A stretch of 64,000 bases of DNA from Streptomyces cyanogenus (GCF_017526105.1 NZ_CP071839.1:3400501-3464500); one strand, 5' to 3'; shown: positions 1-9,880, numbered from the stretch's first letter. Notes: generated from the sequence alone by a model not told the origin. Made by a program: numbers and translations.

Positions 1-1
1 G

Positions 2-502
2 ATGGCGGCGCGGCTGCGCAAGGCGGCCGGGGGACGGCAGCGGGTGCTGTTCGCGACCGGGCACCCGGGCGGTCTGCTGGACGTGCACCGGGCCACGGCC
101 GCCGCGTTGCGCGCCGCCGGCTGCGAGATCGTGGTCATCCCGGACGGGCTGCAGACGGAGGAGGGGTACGTCATGCAGTTCGCGGACGTGGCCGTGCTGG
201 AGCACGGGGCGTCGCTGTGGCACACCCACTCGGGTGAGCCGATGCGGGCCATTCTGACGGGACTTGAGCGGGAGGGGCGGCCGCTGCCGGACCTGGTGGT
301 CGCCGACCACGGCTGGGCCGGGTACGCGGGTCAGCACGGCGTCGACTCCGTCGGGTACGCCGACTGCAACGACCCGGCGCTGTTCCTCGCCGAGTCCGAG
401 GGCACGGTCCAGGTCGTCGTGCCACTGGACGACCACGTCGTCAGCCCGCGCTACTACGACCCCATGACGGCGTATCTGCTCGCCGAGGCGGGTCTGGCCT
501 GA
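2..502 (+). CDS. C-terminal part of a conserved actinobacterial phosphatase-type protein (5' truncated by window edge)
   Basis: The frame is open from the first bases and ends at a TGA. The visible 166 residues start with MAARLRKAAGG, which I remember as internal sequence of a longer Streptomyces protein annotated only as phosphatase, so the true start lies before the window. Visible signatures are an ATGHPGGLLDVHRA segment, an HTHSGEPM segment, a VVADHGWAGYAG segment and VVPLDDHVVSPRYYDPM near the end. The many conserved His and Asp residues would suit a metal or phosphate site. The substrate is unknown, and the family name rests on memory of annotations, not on a recognised catalytic motif. 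Confidence 0.6.
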   Translation: MAARLRKAAGGRQRVLFATGHPGGLLDVHRATAAALRAAGCEIVVIPDGLQTEEGYVMQFADVAVLEHGASLWHTHSGEPMRAILTGLEREGRPLPDLVVADHGWAGYAGQHGVDSVGYADCNDPALFLAESEGTVQVVVPLDDHVVSPRYYDPMTAYLLAEAGLA

Positions 503-586
503 CGGGGTGACGGGTATGACGGGATGACAGGCGTGACGTGCGGTCCCGCTGCCGGGGCCGCACGCCGCGGTCAGTACCCGGTCGGG

Positions 587-928
587 TCAGTGACCGTGCC
601 CACCTCCTCCGTGGCCGCCTCCGCCGCCGTGGTCGCCGCCATAGCCGCCGTGGTCACCGCCGTAGCCGCCGTGGTCACCGCCATAGCCGCCGTGGTCGCC
701 GCCGTAGTCGCCGTGGTCGCCGTAGCCGTAGTCGTCGTCATCGTCGCCCCACCAGTCGTGGTCGCCATGACGTCCGTTGTCGTCGTCTCCCCAGCTGCTG
801 CTGTAGGAGCTGTGGTCGCTGTGGTCCGCCGCAGAGGCGGCTCCGGCCGTGCCGATCGCGGCTCCGCCGGCCAGCAGCAGGCCGGAGGCGGACAACGCGA
901 CAAGACGCCTCGTGCGCTGTGATCGCAT
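587..928 (-). CDS. Small secreted Gly/Asp/His/Tyr-rich repeat protein
   Basis: The ATG is preceded by GGAAGG at a good distance and gives a 113-residue protein. Residues 1-34 form a classical signal peptide: basic MRSQRTRRL, a hydrophobic core, then AGAASAA. The mature part begins with a Ser/Asp region (HSDHSSYSSSWGDDD) and then becomes almost pure Gly, Asp, His and Tyr. It contains about four tandem copies of a 7-residue unit of the form GGYGGDH, ending in Gly/His. No enzymatic domain is present. The His/Asp density suggests an extracellular metal-binding or hydrated surface protein, but that is inference. It is transcribed away from the phosphatase-type gene and stands alone. Confidence 0.72.
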   Translation of the reverse strand: MRSQRTRRLVALSASGLLLAGGAAIGTAGAASAADHSDHSSYSSSWGDDDNGRHGDHDWWGDDDDDYGYGDHGDYGGDHGGYGGDHGGYGGDHGGYGGDHGGGGGHGGGGHGH

Positions 929-1172
929 GGGAATACCTTCCATCTCCATCGTCTCTCGCGGCTCCCGGCGGAAGGCGCGAGGTGGATGGCCGTCGCCGCT
1001 CGTGGAGGGAGGGAAAGGCGGCGCGGTCTTTACAGATGTCACCGCAGCCGGTTGGACGAAACGGCGTCGGGCTCCTCGTACTCCGGGTACACAGGGCAGG
1101 CCGTTCGCTGCGGCTTTCACTCAGAGAGCCTAGACCCACATGTGTCACACGTCACCTGGAACGGCACGCCGG

Positions 1173-2054
1173 TCACTCCGGTCGCGGAACGCGGACCACG
1201 CCCTCCTGGATGACCGAGATGGCGAGCCGTCCGTCCTGGGTGTAGATACGGGCCTGGCCGAGGCCGCGGCCGCCGTGCGCGGACGGCGACTGCTGGTCGT
1301 ACAGCAGCCATTCGTCGGCCCGGAAGGGCCGGTGGAACCACATCGCGTGGTCCAGGGAGGCCCCGACGACGTCGCCGACGGCCCAGCCGCCGCGCCCGTG
1401 CGCGAGCAGCACGGAGTCGAGCAGGGTCATGTCGGAGACGTAGGTGGCGAGGACGACGTGCAGCAGGGGTTCGTCCACGGCGCCGTGGAGCTTGCCGTTG
1501 GTGCGGAACCACACCTGGGAGTGCGGCTCGCGCGGCTCGCCGTACTGCCCGTACGGCGGCTCGTCCACGTACCTCAGGTCGATCGCCTCGCGTGCCTCCA
1601 GGAACCGCTCCACCACCTCGGGCGCGAGGTGGCCGTAGCCGCGCAGCCGCTCGTGGGAGGTGGGCAGGGTGGCCGGGTCGGGCGCGGCGGGCATGGGCGT
1701 CTGGTGGTCCAGCCCCTCCTCGTACACCTGGAAGGACGCCGAGAGGTGGAAGATCGGCTTGCCGTGCTGGACGGCGACCACCCGGCGGGTGGTGAAGGAC
1801 CGGCCGTCCCGGATGCGGTCCACGGTGTAGACGATCGGCGCGCCCGGGTCGCCGGGGCGCAGGAAGTAGGCGTGCAGGGAGTGGGCGGGCCGGTCCGAGG
1901 GGACCGTCCGCCCGGCGGCGACCAGTGCCTGCGCCGCGACCTGCCCGCCGAAGACGCGCGGGACGACTGCGGAGCGGGACTGGCCGCGGAAGATGTTCTC
2001 CTCGATCTGCTCCAGGTCGAGCAGATCGAGGAGATCCTGGAGTGCCTGGCTCAT
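1173..2054 (-). CDS. tesB: Acyl-CoA thioesterase II (TesB family, double hot-dog)
   Basis: A 293-residue protein of the usual TesB length (about 285-290). It begins MSQALQDLLDLLDLEQIEENIFRG, the typical TesB opening, followed by VFGGQVAAQALVAA and SLHAYFLRPGD of the first hot-dog fold and the GRSFTTRRVVAVQ strand. The second half has SDMTLLDSVLLAHG, SLDHAMWFHRPFRADEWLLYDQQSP and GLGQARIYTQDGRLAISVIQEGVVR, the conserved end of the family. The enzyme hydrolyses acyl-CoA to free acid and CoA. It lies 46 bases downstream of an acyl-CoA dehydrogenase on the same strand, so the two are probably co-transcribed. Confidence 0.9.
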   Translation of the reverse strand: MSQALQDLLDLLDLEQIEENIFRGQSRSAVVPRVFGGQVAAQALVAAGRTVPSDRPAHSLHAYFLRPGDPGAPIVYTVDRIRDGRSFTTRRVVAVQHGKPIFHLSASFQVYEEGLDHQTPMPAAPDPATLPTSHERLRGYGHLAPEVVERFLEAREAIDLRYVDEPPYGQYGEPREPHSQVWFRTNGKLHGAVDEPLLHVVLATYVSDMTLLDSVLLAHGRGGWAVGDVVGASLDHAMWFHRPFRADEWLLYDQQSPSAHGGRGLGQARIYTQDGRLAISVIQEGVVRVPRPE

Positions 2055-2100
2055 GGCGTCAGTTGTACCGGCCAGTGATCGCGTGTCGGTGTCGCGGGCC

Positions 2101-3258
2101 TTACAGGCCCATGTCCTTGGCGATGATCGTCTTCATGATCTCGCTGGTGCCGCCGTAGATGCGGTTGACGCGGTTGTCCGCGTACAGGCGGGCGATCGGG
2201 TACTCGTTCATGTAGCCGTAGCCGCCGTGCAGCTGGAGGCAGCGGTCGATCACGCGGTGCGCGACCTCGGTGCAGAACAGCTTGGCGGAGGCGGCCTCGG
2301 CCGGGGTCAGCTCACCGGCGTCCAGGGCCTCCGTCGCGCGGTCGGCGACGGCCTCGGCGGCGTCCACCTCGGCCTGGCAGGCGGCCAGCTCGAACTTGGT
2401 GTTCTGGAAGTGGGCGACCGGCTTGCCGAAGACGGTGCGTTCCTGCACGTACTGCTTGGCGAACCGGACGGCGGCCTTGGCCTGCGCGTAGGCGCCGAAG
2501 GCGATGCCCCAGCGCTCGGAGGCCAGGTTGTGGCCGAGGTAGTAGAAGCCCTTGTTCTCCTCGCCGAGCAGGTCCTCGACCGGCACCTTGACGTCGACGA
2601 ACGCCAGCTCGGCGGTGTCGGAGGTGCGCAGACCGAGCTTGTCCAGCTTGCGGCCGACGGAGTAGCCCTCGGACTTGGTGTCCACGGCGAACAGGGAGAT
2701 GCCGTGACGGCGGTCCTCGGCGGTCGGCGCGGCCGTGCGGGCGCAGACGATCACCTTGTCGGCGTGCACGCCACCGGTGATGAAGGTCTTGGCGCCGTTG
2801 AGGACGTAGTGCGTGCCGTCCTCGCTCAGCCTGGCGGTGGTCTTCATGCCCGCGAGGTCGGAACCGGTGCCCGGCTCCGTCATCGCGATGGCCCACATCT
2901 CCTCGCCGGTGACGAACTTCGGCAGGTACCGCTTCTTCTGCTCGTCGGTGGCGAGCATCTTGATGTACGGCAGGGCGAGCAGCACGTGCACGCCGGAGCC
3001 GCCGAAGTTGATGCCCGCGCGGGCGGTCTCCTCGTAGATGACCGCTTCGAACTTGTGGGTGTCCAGGCCCGCGCCGCCGAACTCCTCGGGCACGCTGATG
3101 CCGAAGACGCCCAGCTCACCGAGCTTGTAGTAGAAGTCGCGCGGCGCCTGGCCGGCGGCGAACCACTCGTCGTACACCGGTACGACCTCGGCCTCGATGA
3201 AGGCGCGAAGGGTCTCCCGGAACGCCTCGTGATCCTCGTTGAACACCGTACGGCGCAC
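2101..3258 (-). CDS. Acyl-CoA dehydrogenase
   Basis: A 385-residue flavoprotein of normal family length. It shows the N-terminal helical domain (EDHEAFRETLRAFIEAEVVP), the FAD/substrate signature AIAMTEPGTGSDLAGMKT, the second signature QLHGGYGYMNEYPIARLYAD, and the C-terminal RIYGGTSEIMKTIIAKDMGL, where the Glu of GTSEI is the usual catalytic-base position in medium/short-chain members. It introduces the 2,3 double bond in acyl-CoA substrates and passes electrons to ETF. It precedes the thioesterase in a two-gene unit. The promoter region contains an 8-base AAGCGCTT palindrome (3294-3301), possibly a regulator site. Substrate chain length cannot be told from sequence. Confidence 0.92.
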   Translation of the reverse strand: MRRTVFNEDHEAFRETLRAFIEAEVVPVYDEWFAAGQAPRDFYYKLGELGVFGISVPEEFGGAGLDTHKFEAVIYEETARAGINFGGSGVHVLLALPYIKMLATDEQKKRYLPKFVTGEEMWAIAMTEPGTGSDLAGMKTTARLSEDGTHYVLNGAKTFITGGVHADKVIVCARTAAPTAEDRRHGISLFAVDTKSEGYSVGRKLDKLGLRTSDTAELAFVDVKVPVEDLLGEENKGFYYLGHNLASERWGIAFGAYAQAKAAVRFAKQYVQERTVFGKPVAHFQNTKFELAACQAEVDAAEAVADRATEALDAGELTPAEAASAKLFCTEVAHRVIDRCLQLHGGYGYMNEYPIARLYADNRVNRIYGGTSEIMKTIIAKDMGL

Positions 3259-3485
3259 GCCGCCACCTCCACGTACCTGACATCGGCATGTCTAAGCGCT
3301 TGCTCACTCAACCGTACCGGTGAGTACGGAACGCCGTCCAGGGGGGTTCCGCCGTAACGCTCGTCACGCCGGGGCGTCAGGACGGGGGCGTCGCCCTTCC
3401 GGCCGCGGGCGGTGTCCACGGCCCCCTCGTCCGGGGCGGAGGGAATCAGATCCGGCCGCCGACCCGCCGGAACAGCCGGAACCCG

Positions 3486-4082
3486 CTATTCCGCACCGGC
3501 CGCCTCGAACGCTCCCCGCGCCATCCGGTGCAGCAGGGCCGCCGTCGTCTGGCGGCCGGGGAGGGTGCCGGCGCGGCCGAGGTGCGGGGTGGAGTTGAGC
3601 AGGCCGAAGACCGAGTGGACGGCGGAGCGGGCGGCCGGCTCGGTCAGGCCCGGATACACCTCGCGGACCACCTCCACCCACAGTTCGACGTACTGCCGCT
3701 GGAGCTGCCGCACCAGCTTGCGGTCGCTGTCGCGCAGGCGGTCGAGCTCGCGGTCGTGCAGGGTGATGAGCGGGCGGTCGTCCAGGGCGAAGTCGATGTG
3801 GCCCTCGATCAGGGAGTCGAGGATGCGGGTCGCCGGCACCCCGTCGGCCTCGGCCAGCCGCCGCTTGGCACCGGTCAGCAGCTGCCCGCTGATGCCGACC
3901 AGCAGCTCGGCGAGCATCGCGTCCTTGCCCGGGAAGTGCCGGTACAGACCGGGGCCGCTGATGCCGACGGCGGCGCCTATCTCGTCGACACCGACGCCGT
4001 GGAAACCGCGCTCGGCGAAGAGCCGGGCGGCCTCCTTGAGGATCTGCTCGCGGCGGGTCGGGGCGTCGGTTCTGGTGGCCAT
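3486..4082 (-). CDS. TetR-family transcriptional repressor, divergent from the carboxylase operon
   Basis: A 198-residue protein with an N-terminal TetR helix-turn-helix (TRREQILKEAARLFAERGFHGVGVDEIGAAVGISGPGLYRHFPGKDAML, residues about 9-57) and an all-helical C-terminal ligand domain. It is transcribed divergently from the acyl-CoA carboxylase operon, with 98 bases between the start codons. This arrangement is typical of a repressor of the neighbouring operon that responds to an acyl-CoA intermediate. Two GTTA-type palindromes occupy the gap and are the probable operators. The effector is not known from sequence. Confidence 0.9.
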   Translation of the reverse strand: MATRTDAPTRREQILKEAARLFAERGFHGVGVDEIGAAVGISGPGLYRHFPGKDAMLAELLVGISGQLLTGAKRRLAEADGVPATRILDSLIEGHIDFALDDRPLITLHDRELDRLRDSDRKLVRQLQRQYVELWVEVVREVYPGLTEPAARSAVHSVFGLLNSTPHLGRAGTLPGRQTTAALLHRMARGAFEAAGAE

Positions 4083-4104
4083 GCAGCCAATTCTAGACAG
4101 CGAG

Positions 4105-4148
4105 GTTAGCGGTCGTTAACCTGAAGGAAATGGTTAACGCTCATTAAC
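4105..4148. promoter_or_regulatory. Paired palindromic operator for the TetR regulator
   Basis: Two 16-base imperfect inverted repeats lie between the divergent genes: GTTAGCGGTCGTTAAC at 4105-4120 and GTTAACGCTCATTAAC at 4133-4148. Both have GTTA/TTAAC-type ends, and their centres are 28 bases apart, close to three helical turns. The AT-rich half-sites stand out against a very GC-rich background. Cooperative binding of two TetR dimers on one DNA face is a reasonable inference; no experimental site is known to me. Confidence 0.65.
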
Positions 4149-4180
4149 AGGTTCGAACAACCGGGTGAGGGGACCGCAGG

Positions 4181-5797
4181 ATGCAGGAGGCACCGGAGCT
4201 GACGAGCGCGGCAGACCCCGCGTCGGAGGCCTGGCGGGCCAATGAACAGGCCCATCTCGCCCTCGTGGAGGAGCTGCGCGCCAAGCTGGCCGCTGCGGCC
4301 CTCGGCGGCGGCGAGAAGGCACGGGCGCGGCACACCGCGCGCGGCAAGCTGCTGCCGAGGGACAGGGTGGACACGCTGCTCGACCCGGGCTCGCCCTTCC
4401 TGGAGCTGGCCCCGCTCGCGGCCGACGGGATGTACGACGGGCAGGCCCCGGCCGCCGGGGTGATCGCCGGGATCGGCCGGGTCAGCGGGCGCGAGTGCGT
4501 GATCGTGGCCAACGACGCCACGGTCAAGGGCGGCACGTACTACCCGATGACGGTGAAGAAGCACCTGCGCGCGCAGGAGGTGGCCCTGGACAACCGGCTG
4601 CCGTGCGTCTACCTGGTCGACTCCGGCGGGGCCTTCCTGCCGATGCAGGACGAGGTCTTCCCGGACCGGGACCACTTCGGCCGGATCTTCTACAACCAGG
4701 CCCGGATGTCCGGCGCCGGCATCCCGCAGATCGCGGCCGTCCTCGGGTCCTGCACGGCCGGCGGGGCGTACGTCCCGGCGATGAGCGACGAGGCCGTGAT
4801 CGTCCGCAACCAGGGCACGATCTTCCTCGGCGGGCCGCCCCTGGTGAAGGCGGCCACCGGCGAGGTCGTCACCGCCGAGGAGCTGGGCGGCGGCGAGGTG
4901 CACTCGCGGATCTCCGGGGTCACCGACCACCTCGCGGAGGACGACGCGCACGCCCTGAGGATCGTCCGGAACATCGTGGCCACGCTGCCCGCCCGGCGCT
5001 CCCTGCCCTGGGAGGTCCAGCCGTCCGTCGAGCCCAAGGTCGATCCCCACGGGCTGTACGGCGCCGTCCCGGTCGACTCCCGCACCCCCTACGACGTCCG
5101 CGAGATCATCGCGCGCGTGGTCGACGGCTCCCGGTTCGCCGAGTTCAAGAGCGAGTTCGGGCAGACCCTGGTCACCGGGTTCGCCCGGATCCACGGCCAC
5201 CCGGTCGGGATCGTCGCCAACAACGGCATCCTGTTCGCCGAGTCCGCGCAGAAGGGCGCCCACTTCATCGAGCTGTGCGACCAGCGCGGCATCCCGCTGG
5301 TGTTCCTGCAGAACATCTCCGGCTTCATGGTCGGCAAGGACTACGAGGCGGGCGGCATCGCCAAGCACGGCGCCAAGATGGTGACCGCGGTGGCCTGCAC
5401 GCGCGTGCCGAAGCTGACGGTCGTCGTCGGCGGCTCCTACGGCGCGGGCAACTACTCGATGTGCGGCCGGGCCTACTCCCCCCGTTTCCTGTGGATGTGG
5501 CCCAACGCCAAGATCTCCGTCATGGGCGGCGAGCAGGCCGCCAGCGTCCTCGCCACCGTCAAGCGCGACCAGCTGGAGGCGCGCGGCGAGGAGTGGCCGG
5601 GCGAGGAGGAAGAGGCCTTCAAGGCGCCCATCCGCGCGCAGTACGAGCGCCAGGGCAACGCCTACTACGCCACCGCCCGCCTGTGGGACGACGGCGTGAT
5701 CGACCCGCTGGACACCCGTCAGGTCCTCGGTCTGGCCCTGACGGCCTGCGCCAACGCGCCCCTGGGAGAGCCCCAGTTCGGCGTCTTCCGGATGTGA
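4181..5797 (+). CDS. Acyl-CoA carboxylase carboxyltransferase (beta) subunit, probably methylcrotonyl-CoA carboxylase
   Basis: A 538-residue carboxyltransferase with both crotonase-like halves. The N-terminal half has [21 protein letters not shown] and the biotin/acyl-CoA pocket ([35 protein letters not shown]). The C-terminal half has [29 protein letters not shown] and the oxyanion-hole glycines [20 protein letters not shown]. These segments and the length match methylcrotonyl-CoA carboxylase beta subunits. The downstream biotin carboxylase and HMG-CoA lyase support a role in leucine breakdown: carboxylation of 3-methylcrotonyl-CoA. It is the first gene of the operon, right after the paired operators. 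Confidence 0.88.
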   Translation: MQEAPELTSAADPASEAWRANEQAHLALVEELRAKLAAAALGGGEKARARHTARGKLLPRDRVDTLLDPGSPFLELAPLAADGMYDGQAPAAGVIAGIGRVSGRECVIVANDATVKGGTYYPMTVKKHLRAQEVALDNRLPCVYLVDSGGAFLPMQDEVFPDRDHFGRIFYNQARMSGAGIPQIAAVLGSCTAGGAYVPAMSDEAVIVRNQGTIFLGGPPLVKAATGEVVTAEELGGGEVHSRISGVTDHLAEDDAHALRIVRNIVATLPARRSLPWEVQPSVEPKVDPHGLYGAVPVDSRTPYDVREIIARVVDGSRFAEFKSEFGQTLVTGFARIHGHPVGIVANNGILFAESAQKGAHFIELCDQRGIPLVFLQNISGFMVGKDYEAGGIAKHGAKMVTAVACTRVPKLTVVVGGSYGAGNYSMCGRAYSPRFLWMWPNAKISVMGGEQAASVLATVKRDQLEARGEEWPGEEEEAFKAPIRAQYERQGNAYYATARLWDDGVIDPLDTRQVLGLALTACANAPLGEPQFGVFRM

Positions 5798-5808
5798 GGA
5801 GGGGAACC

Positions 5809-7725
5809 GTGTTCGACACAGTGCTGGTGGCCAACCGGGGCGAGATCGCCGTACGCGTCATCCGTACGCTCCGCTCGCTGGGCGTGCGCTCGGTGGCGGT
5901 CTTCTCCGACGCCGACGCCGACGCATGGCACGTCCGGGCGGCCGACACGGCGGTACGGATCGGTCCGGCGCCGGCCGCCGAGAGCTATCTGTCGGTGGAG
6001 CGGCTGCTGGAGGCCGCCGCCCGCACCGGCGCCCAGGCCGTCCACCCGGGGTACGGCTTCCTCGCCGAGAACGCGGGCTTCGCGCGCGCGTGCGAGGAGG
6101 CGGGGCTGGTCTTCATCGGCCCGCCGGCGGACGCGATCGCGCTCATGGGCGACAAGATCCGTGCCAAGGAGACGGTGAAGGCGGCCGGGGTGCCGGTGGT
6201 ACCCGGCGGGCGCGACCCCGAACTGGCCGCGGCGGCCCGCGAACTGGGGGCGCCCGTGCTGCTGAAGCCGTCCGCCGGCGGTGGCGGCAAGGGCATGCGG
6301 CTGGTGCGGGACATGAGCGTGCTGGAGGAGGAGATCGCCGCCGCCCGCCGCGAGGCCCGCGCCTCCTTCGGCGACGACACCCTGCTGGTGGAGCGGTGGG
6401 TCGACCGGCCCCGGCACATCGAGATCCAGGTACTGGCCGACGGCCACGGCAACGTGGTCCACCTCGGCGAGCGCGAGTGCTCCCTCCAGCGGCGCCACCA
6501 GAAGATCATCGAGGAGGCGCCGAGCGTCCTCCTGGACGAGGGGACCCGGGCCGCGATGGGCGCGGCGGCCGTGCAGGCGGCCCGCTCGTGCGGGTACCGC
6601 GGCGCGGGCACGGTGGAGTTCATCGTGCCGGGCGGCGACCCCTCGTCGTACTACTTCATGGAGATGAACACCCGCCTCCAGGTGGAACACCCGGTCACCG
6701 AACTCGTCACCGGGCTCGACCTGGTCGAGTGGCAGCTGCGGGTGGCGGCCGGGGAGCGGCTGGGCTTCGCGCAGGAGGACCTGCGGCTGACCGGGCACGC
6801 GGTGGAGGCCCGGATCTGCGCCGAGGACCCCGCGCGCGGGTTCCTCCCGTCCGGTGGCACGGTGCTGCTGCTGGACGAGCCGCAGGGCGACGGTGTCCGC
6901 ACCGACTCGGGGCTGAGCGAGGGCACCGAGGTGGGCAGCCTGTACGACCCGATGCTGTCCAAGGTGATCGCCTACGGCCCCGACCGCGCGACGGCGCTGC
7001 GCAGGCTGCGCACGGCCCTCGCGGAGACGGTCACGCTGGGCGTGCAGACCAACGCGGGCTTCCTGCGCCGGCTGCTGGCCCATCCGGCGGTGGTGGCCGG
7101 CGAGCTGGACACCGGGCTGGTCGAGCGGGTGGTGGACGAGCTGGTCCCCGCCGAGGTGCCCGAGGAGGTGTACGAGGCGGCGGCGGCCGTGCGGCTGGCG
7201 GCGCTGCACCCGCGCGCGGAGGGCTGGACCGACCCCTTCTCGGTGCCGAGCGGCTGGCGCCTGGGCGGCACCCCGAAGCCGCCGTCCTTCCCGCTGCGGG
7301 TGCAGGAACCGGTGACCCACACCCCCCGGGGTTCCCACGCGGTCACCGGGGACCGGGTGTCCGTCACCCTCGACGGCGTCCGGCACACCTTCCGCCGCGC
7401 CGGTGACTGGCTGGGCCGTGACGGGGACGCCTGGCACGTGCGCGACCACGACCCGGTCGCCGCGTCCCTGAACCGCTCGGCCCACGCGGGCGCCGACTCG
7501 CTGACCGCGCCCATGCCGGGCACGGTGACGGTGGTGAAGGTGGCCGTCGGGGACGAGGTCGCCGCCGGGCAGAGCCTGCTGGTGGTCGAGGCGATGAAGA
7601 TGGAGCACGTCATCTCCGCCCCGCACGCCGGCACGGTCGCCGAGCTGGACGTGACGCCGGGCACCACGGTCGCCATGGACCAGGTGCTGGCCGTCGTCGC
7701 ACCGCACGAGGAGGTGGCGCAGTGA
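5809..7725 (+). CDS. Biotin carboxylase/biotin carrier (alpha) subunit of acyl-CoA carboxylase
   Basis: The GTG start follows a GAGGAGGGG ribosome site 11 bases after the beta-subunit stop, giving 638 residues. The order is: biotin carboxylase N-domain ([25 protein letters not shown]), ATP-grasp ([14 protein letters not shown], the glycine-rich lid; [14 protein letters not shown], the active-site segment), a linker region, and a C-terminal biotinyl domain with EAMKMEH, the acceptor lysine being K597. The protein carboxylates its own biotin with ATP and bicarbonate and delivers it to the carboxyltransferase. The partner genes suggest methylcrotonyl-CoA as substrate. Confidence 0.92.
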   Translation: MFDTVLVANRGEIAVRVIRTLRSLGVRSVAVFSDADADAWHVRAADTAVRIGPAPAAESYLSVERLLEAAARTGAQAVHPGYGFLAENAGFARACEEAGLVFIGPPADAIALMGDKIRAKETVKAAGVPVVPGGRDPELAAAARELGAPVLLKPSAGGGGKGMRLVRDMSVLEEEIAAARREARASFGDDTLLVERWVDRPRHIEIQVLADGHGNVVHLGERECSLQRRHQKIIEEAPSVLLDEGTRAAMGAAAVQAARSCGYRGAGTVEFIVPGGDPSSYYFMEMNTRLQVEHPVTELVTGLDLVEWQLRVAAGERLGFAQEDLRLTGHAVEARICAEDPARGFLPSGGTVLLLDEPQGDGVRTDSGLSEGTEVGSLYDPMLSKVIAYGPDRATALRRLRTALAETVTLGVQTNAGFLRRLLAHPAVVAGELDTGLVERVVDELVPAEVPEEVYEAAAAVRLAALHPRAEGWTDPFSVPSGWRLGGTPKPPSFPLRVQEPVTHTPRGSHAVTGDRVSVTLDGVRHTFRRAGDWLGRDGDAWHVRDHDPVAASLNRSAHAGADSLTAPMPGTVTVVKVAVGDEVAAGQSLLVVEAMKMEHVISAPHAGTVAELDVTPGTTVAMDQVLAVVAPHEEVAQ

Positions 7726-8663
7726 CCGCCGGAGAACTTCCCATGGTCGTACCGGCCCCGGCCCTGCCCGCGCGGGTGCGGATCCACGAGGTCGGCGCGC
7801 GCGACGGGCTGCAGAACGAGAAGACGGCCGTACCGACCGAGGTGAAGGCGGAGTTCATCCGCCGGCTGGCCGGGGCGGGCCTGACCACGATCGAGGCGAC
7901 GAGCTTCGTGCACCCCAAGTGGGTGCCGCAGCTGGCGGACGCCGAGGAGCTGTTCCCGCTGGTCCGGGAGCTGGGCGCCGACCTTCCGGTGCTGGTGCCC
8001 AACCAGCGCGGGCTGGACCGGGCGCTGGCCCTCGGCGCCGACCGCGTCGCCGTGTTCGCCAGTGCCACCGAGTCCTTCGCCAAGGCCAACCTCAACCGCA
8101 CGCTGGACGAGTCCCTCGCGGTGTTCGAGCCGGTGGTGCGGCAGGCCAAGGACCGGGGCGTGCACGTGCGCGGCTATGTGTCGATGTGCTTCGGCGACCC
8201 GTGGGAGGGCGCGGTGCCGCTGCACCAGGTGGCGCGCGTCTGCACGGCCCTGCGGGACATGGGCTGCGACGAGCTGAGCCTCGGCGACACGATCGGGGTG
8301 GCCACCCCGGGCCATGTGCTCGAACTGCTCTCCCTGCTGAACGAGGAGGGTGTGCCGACGAACGTGATCGGCGTGCACTTCCACGACACCTACGGTCAGG
8401 CGCTCGCCAACACGCTGGCCGCGCTGCAGCACGGCGTCACCACGGTCGACGCCTCCGCGGGCGGACTGGGCGGCTGCCCGTACGCCAGGTCCGCCACCGG
8501 CAACCTCGCCACCGAAGACCTCGTCTGGATGCTGCACGGGCTCGGCATCGAGACGGGGGTCGACCTCGGCCGTCTGACCGCCACGAGCGTGTGGATGGCC
8601 GAACAGCTGGGCCGGCCCAGCCCGTCCCGTACCGTCCGCGCTCTCTCCCACAAGGACCAGTGA
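7722..8663 (+). CDS. Hydroxymethylglutaryl-CoA lyase
   Basis: A 313-residue TIM-barrel lyase of the HMGL-like family. The GTG start overlaps the previous stop (GTGA), indicating translational coupling; an in-frame ATG lies at 7743. Visible signatures are [13 protein letters not shown] (metal-binding Asp and catalytic Arg), [34 protein letters not shown] (metal His pair), and the C-terminal [24 protein letters not shown] with the catalytic Cys in the G-loop. It splits HMG-CoA into acetoacetate and acetyl-CoA, the last dedicated step of leucine catabolism. Confidence 0.92.
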   Translation: MTAGELPMVVPAPALPARVRIHEVGARDGLQNEKTAVPTEVKAEFIRRLAGAGLTTIEATSFVHPKWVPQLADAEELFPLVRELGADLPVLVPNQRGLDRALALGADRVAVFASATESFAKANLNRTLDESLAVFEPVVRQAKDRGVHVRGYVSMCFGDPWEGAVPLHQVARVCTALRDMGCDELSLGDTIGVATPGHVLELLSLLNEEGVPTNVIGVHFHDTYGQALANTLAALQHGVTTVDASAGGLGGCPYARSATGNLATEDLVWMLHGLGIETGVDLGRLTATSVWMAEQLGRPSPSRTVRALSHKDQ

Positions 8664-8668
8664 TCAGC

Positions 8669-9829
8669 ATGGACCACCGCCTCAGCCCCGAGCTGGAGGA
8701 ACTCCGCCGTACGGTCGAGCAGTTCGCGCACGACGTCGTGGCGCCCAAGATCGGCGACTTCTACGAGCGGCACGAGTTCCCGTACGAGATCGTCCGCGAG
8801 ATGGGCCGCATGGGCCTGTTCGGGCTGCCGTTCCCGGAGGAGTACGGCGGGATGGGCGGCGACTATCTGGCCCTCGGCATCGCGCTGGAGGAGCTGGCCC
8901 GCGTCGACTCCTCGGTGGCCATCACGCTGGAAGCGGGGGTGTCGCTGGGCGCGATGCCGGTCCACCTCTTCGGCACGGAGGAGCAGAAGCGGCAGTGGCT
9001 GCCCCGGCTCTGTTCCGGAGAGATCCTGGGCGCGTTCGGCCTCACGGAACCCGACGGCGGCAGCGACGCGGGGGCGACCCGTACGACGGCCCGGCTGGAC
9101 CCGGACACCGACGAGTGGGTGATCAACGGCACGAAGTGCTTCATCACCAACTCGGGTACGGACATCACGGGCCTGGTCACGGTGACCGCCGTGACCGGCC
9201 GCAAGCCGGACGGCAGGCCGGAGATCTCGGCGATCATCGTCCCGTCCGGCACGCCGGGCTTCACGGTGGCGGCGCCGTACTCGAAGGTCGGCTGGAACGC
9301 CTCCGACACCCGCGAGCTGTCCTTCGCCGACGTCCGGGTGCCCGCCGCCAACCTGCTGGGCGAGCGGGGCCGGGGTTACGGCCAGTTCCTGCGCATCCTG
9401 GACGAGGGCCGCATCGCGATCGCCGCGCTCGCCACCGGCCTGGCCCAGGGCTGTGTGGACGAGTCGGTGAAGTACGCCAAGGAACGCCACGCCTTCGGCA
9501 GGCCCATCGGCGCGAACCAGGCCATCCAGTTCAAGATCGCCGACATGGAGATGAAGGCCCACACGGCCCGCCTGGCCTGGCGGGACGCGGCCAGCCGTCT
9601 GGTGGCCGGCGAACCCTTCAAGAAGGAGGCGGCCCTGGCCAAGCTGCACTCCTCCACGGTCGCCGTCGACAACGCCCGCGACGCCACCCAGATCCACGGC
9701 GGCTACGGCTTCATGAACGAGTACCCGGTGGCCCGCATGTGGCGCGACTCCAAGATCCTGGAGATCGGCGAGGGCACGAGCGAGGTCCAGCGCATGCTGA
9801 TCGCGCGCGAACTGGGCCTGGTGAGCTGA
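8669..9829 (+). CDS. Acyl-CoA dehydrogenase, last gene of the leucine/acyl-CoA operon
   Basis: A 386-residue acyl-CoA dehydrogenase beginning MDHRLSPELEELRRTVEQFAHDVVAP. A GTG at 8660 overlapping the previous stop is an alternative start. FAD/acyl-CoA signatures are GAFGLTEPDGGSDAGATRTTA and QIHGGYGFMNEYPVARMWRD, with the C-terminal ILEIGEGTSEVQRMLIARELGL. In this operon context it is most likely the dehydrogenase for isovaleryl-CoA or a related branched acyl-CoA, supplying 3-methylcrotonyl-CoA to the carboxylase; the exact substrate is inference. A strong hairpin follows 16 bases after the stop and probably ends the operon. Confidence 0.9.
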   Translation: MDHRLSPELEELRRTVEQFAHDVVAPKIGDFYERHEFPYEIVREMGRMGLFGLPFPEEYGGMGGDYLALGIALEELARVDSSVAITLEAGVSLGAMPVHLFGTEEQKRQWLPRLCSGEILGAFGLTEPDGGSDAGATRTTARLDPDTDEWVINGTKCFITNSGTDITGLVTVTAVTGRKPDGRPEISAIIVPSGTPGFTVAAPYSKVGWNASDTRELSFADVRVPAANLLGERGRGYGQFLRILDEGRIAIAALATGLAQGCVDESVKYAKERHAFGRPIGANQAIQFKIADMEMKAHTARLAWRDAASRLVAGEPFKKEAALAKLHSSTVAVDNARDATQIHGGYGFMNEYPVARMWRDSKILEIGEGTSEVQRMLIARELGLVS

Positions 9830-9845
9830 CGGGACGCTCACCCCG

Positions 9846-9880
9846 CACGGGACCGGCAGCACACGGCTGCCGGTCCCGTG
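9846..9880 (+). terminator. Hairpin terminator after the leucine-catabolism operon
   Basis: A perfect 14-base-pair stem (9846-9859 with 9867-9880) with a 7-base loop, right after the last stop codon. There is no U-tract, as is common in Streptomyces. Confidence 0.8.

Noticed and set aside
590..720. Short tandem repeats that could look like a CRISPR array or minisatellite
   Set aside because: The repeats are in frame, without spacers, and encode the Gly/Asp/His repeats of a secreted protein.
4495..7725. Very long open frames overlapping the carboxylase genes in other frames and on the opposite strand
   Set aside because: These are shadows typical of GC-rich coding DNA; the real frames carry carboxyltransferase and biotin carboxylase motifs.
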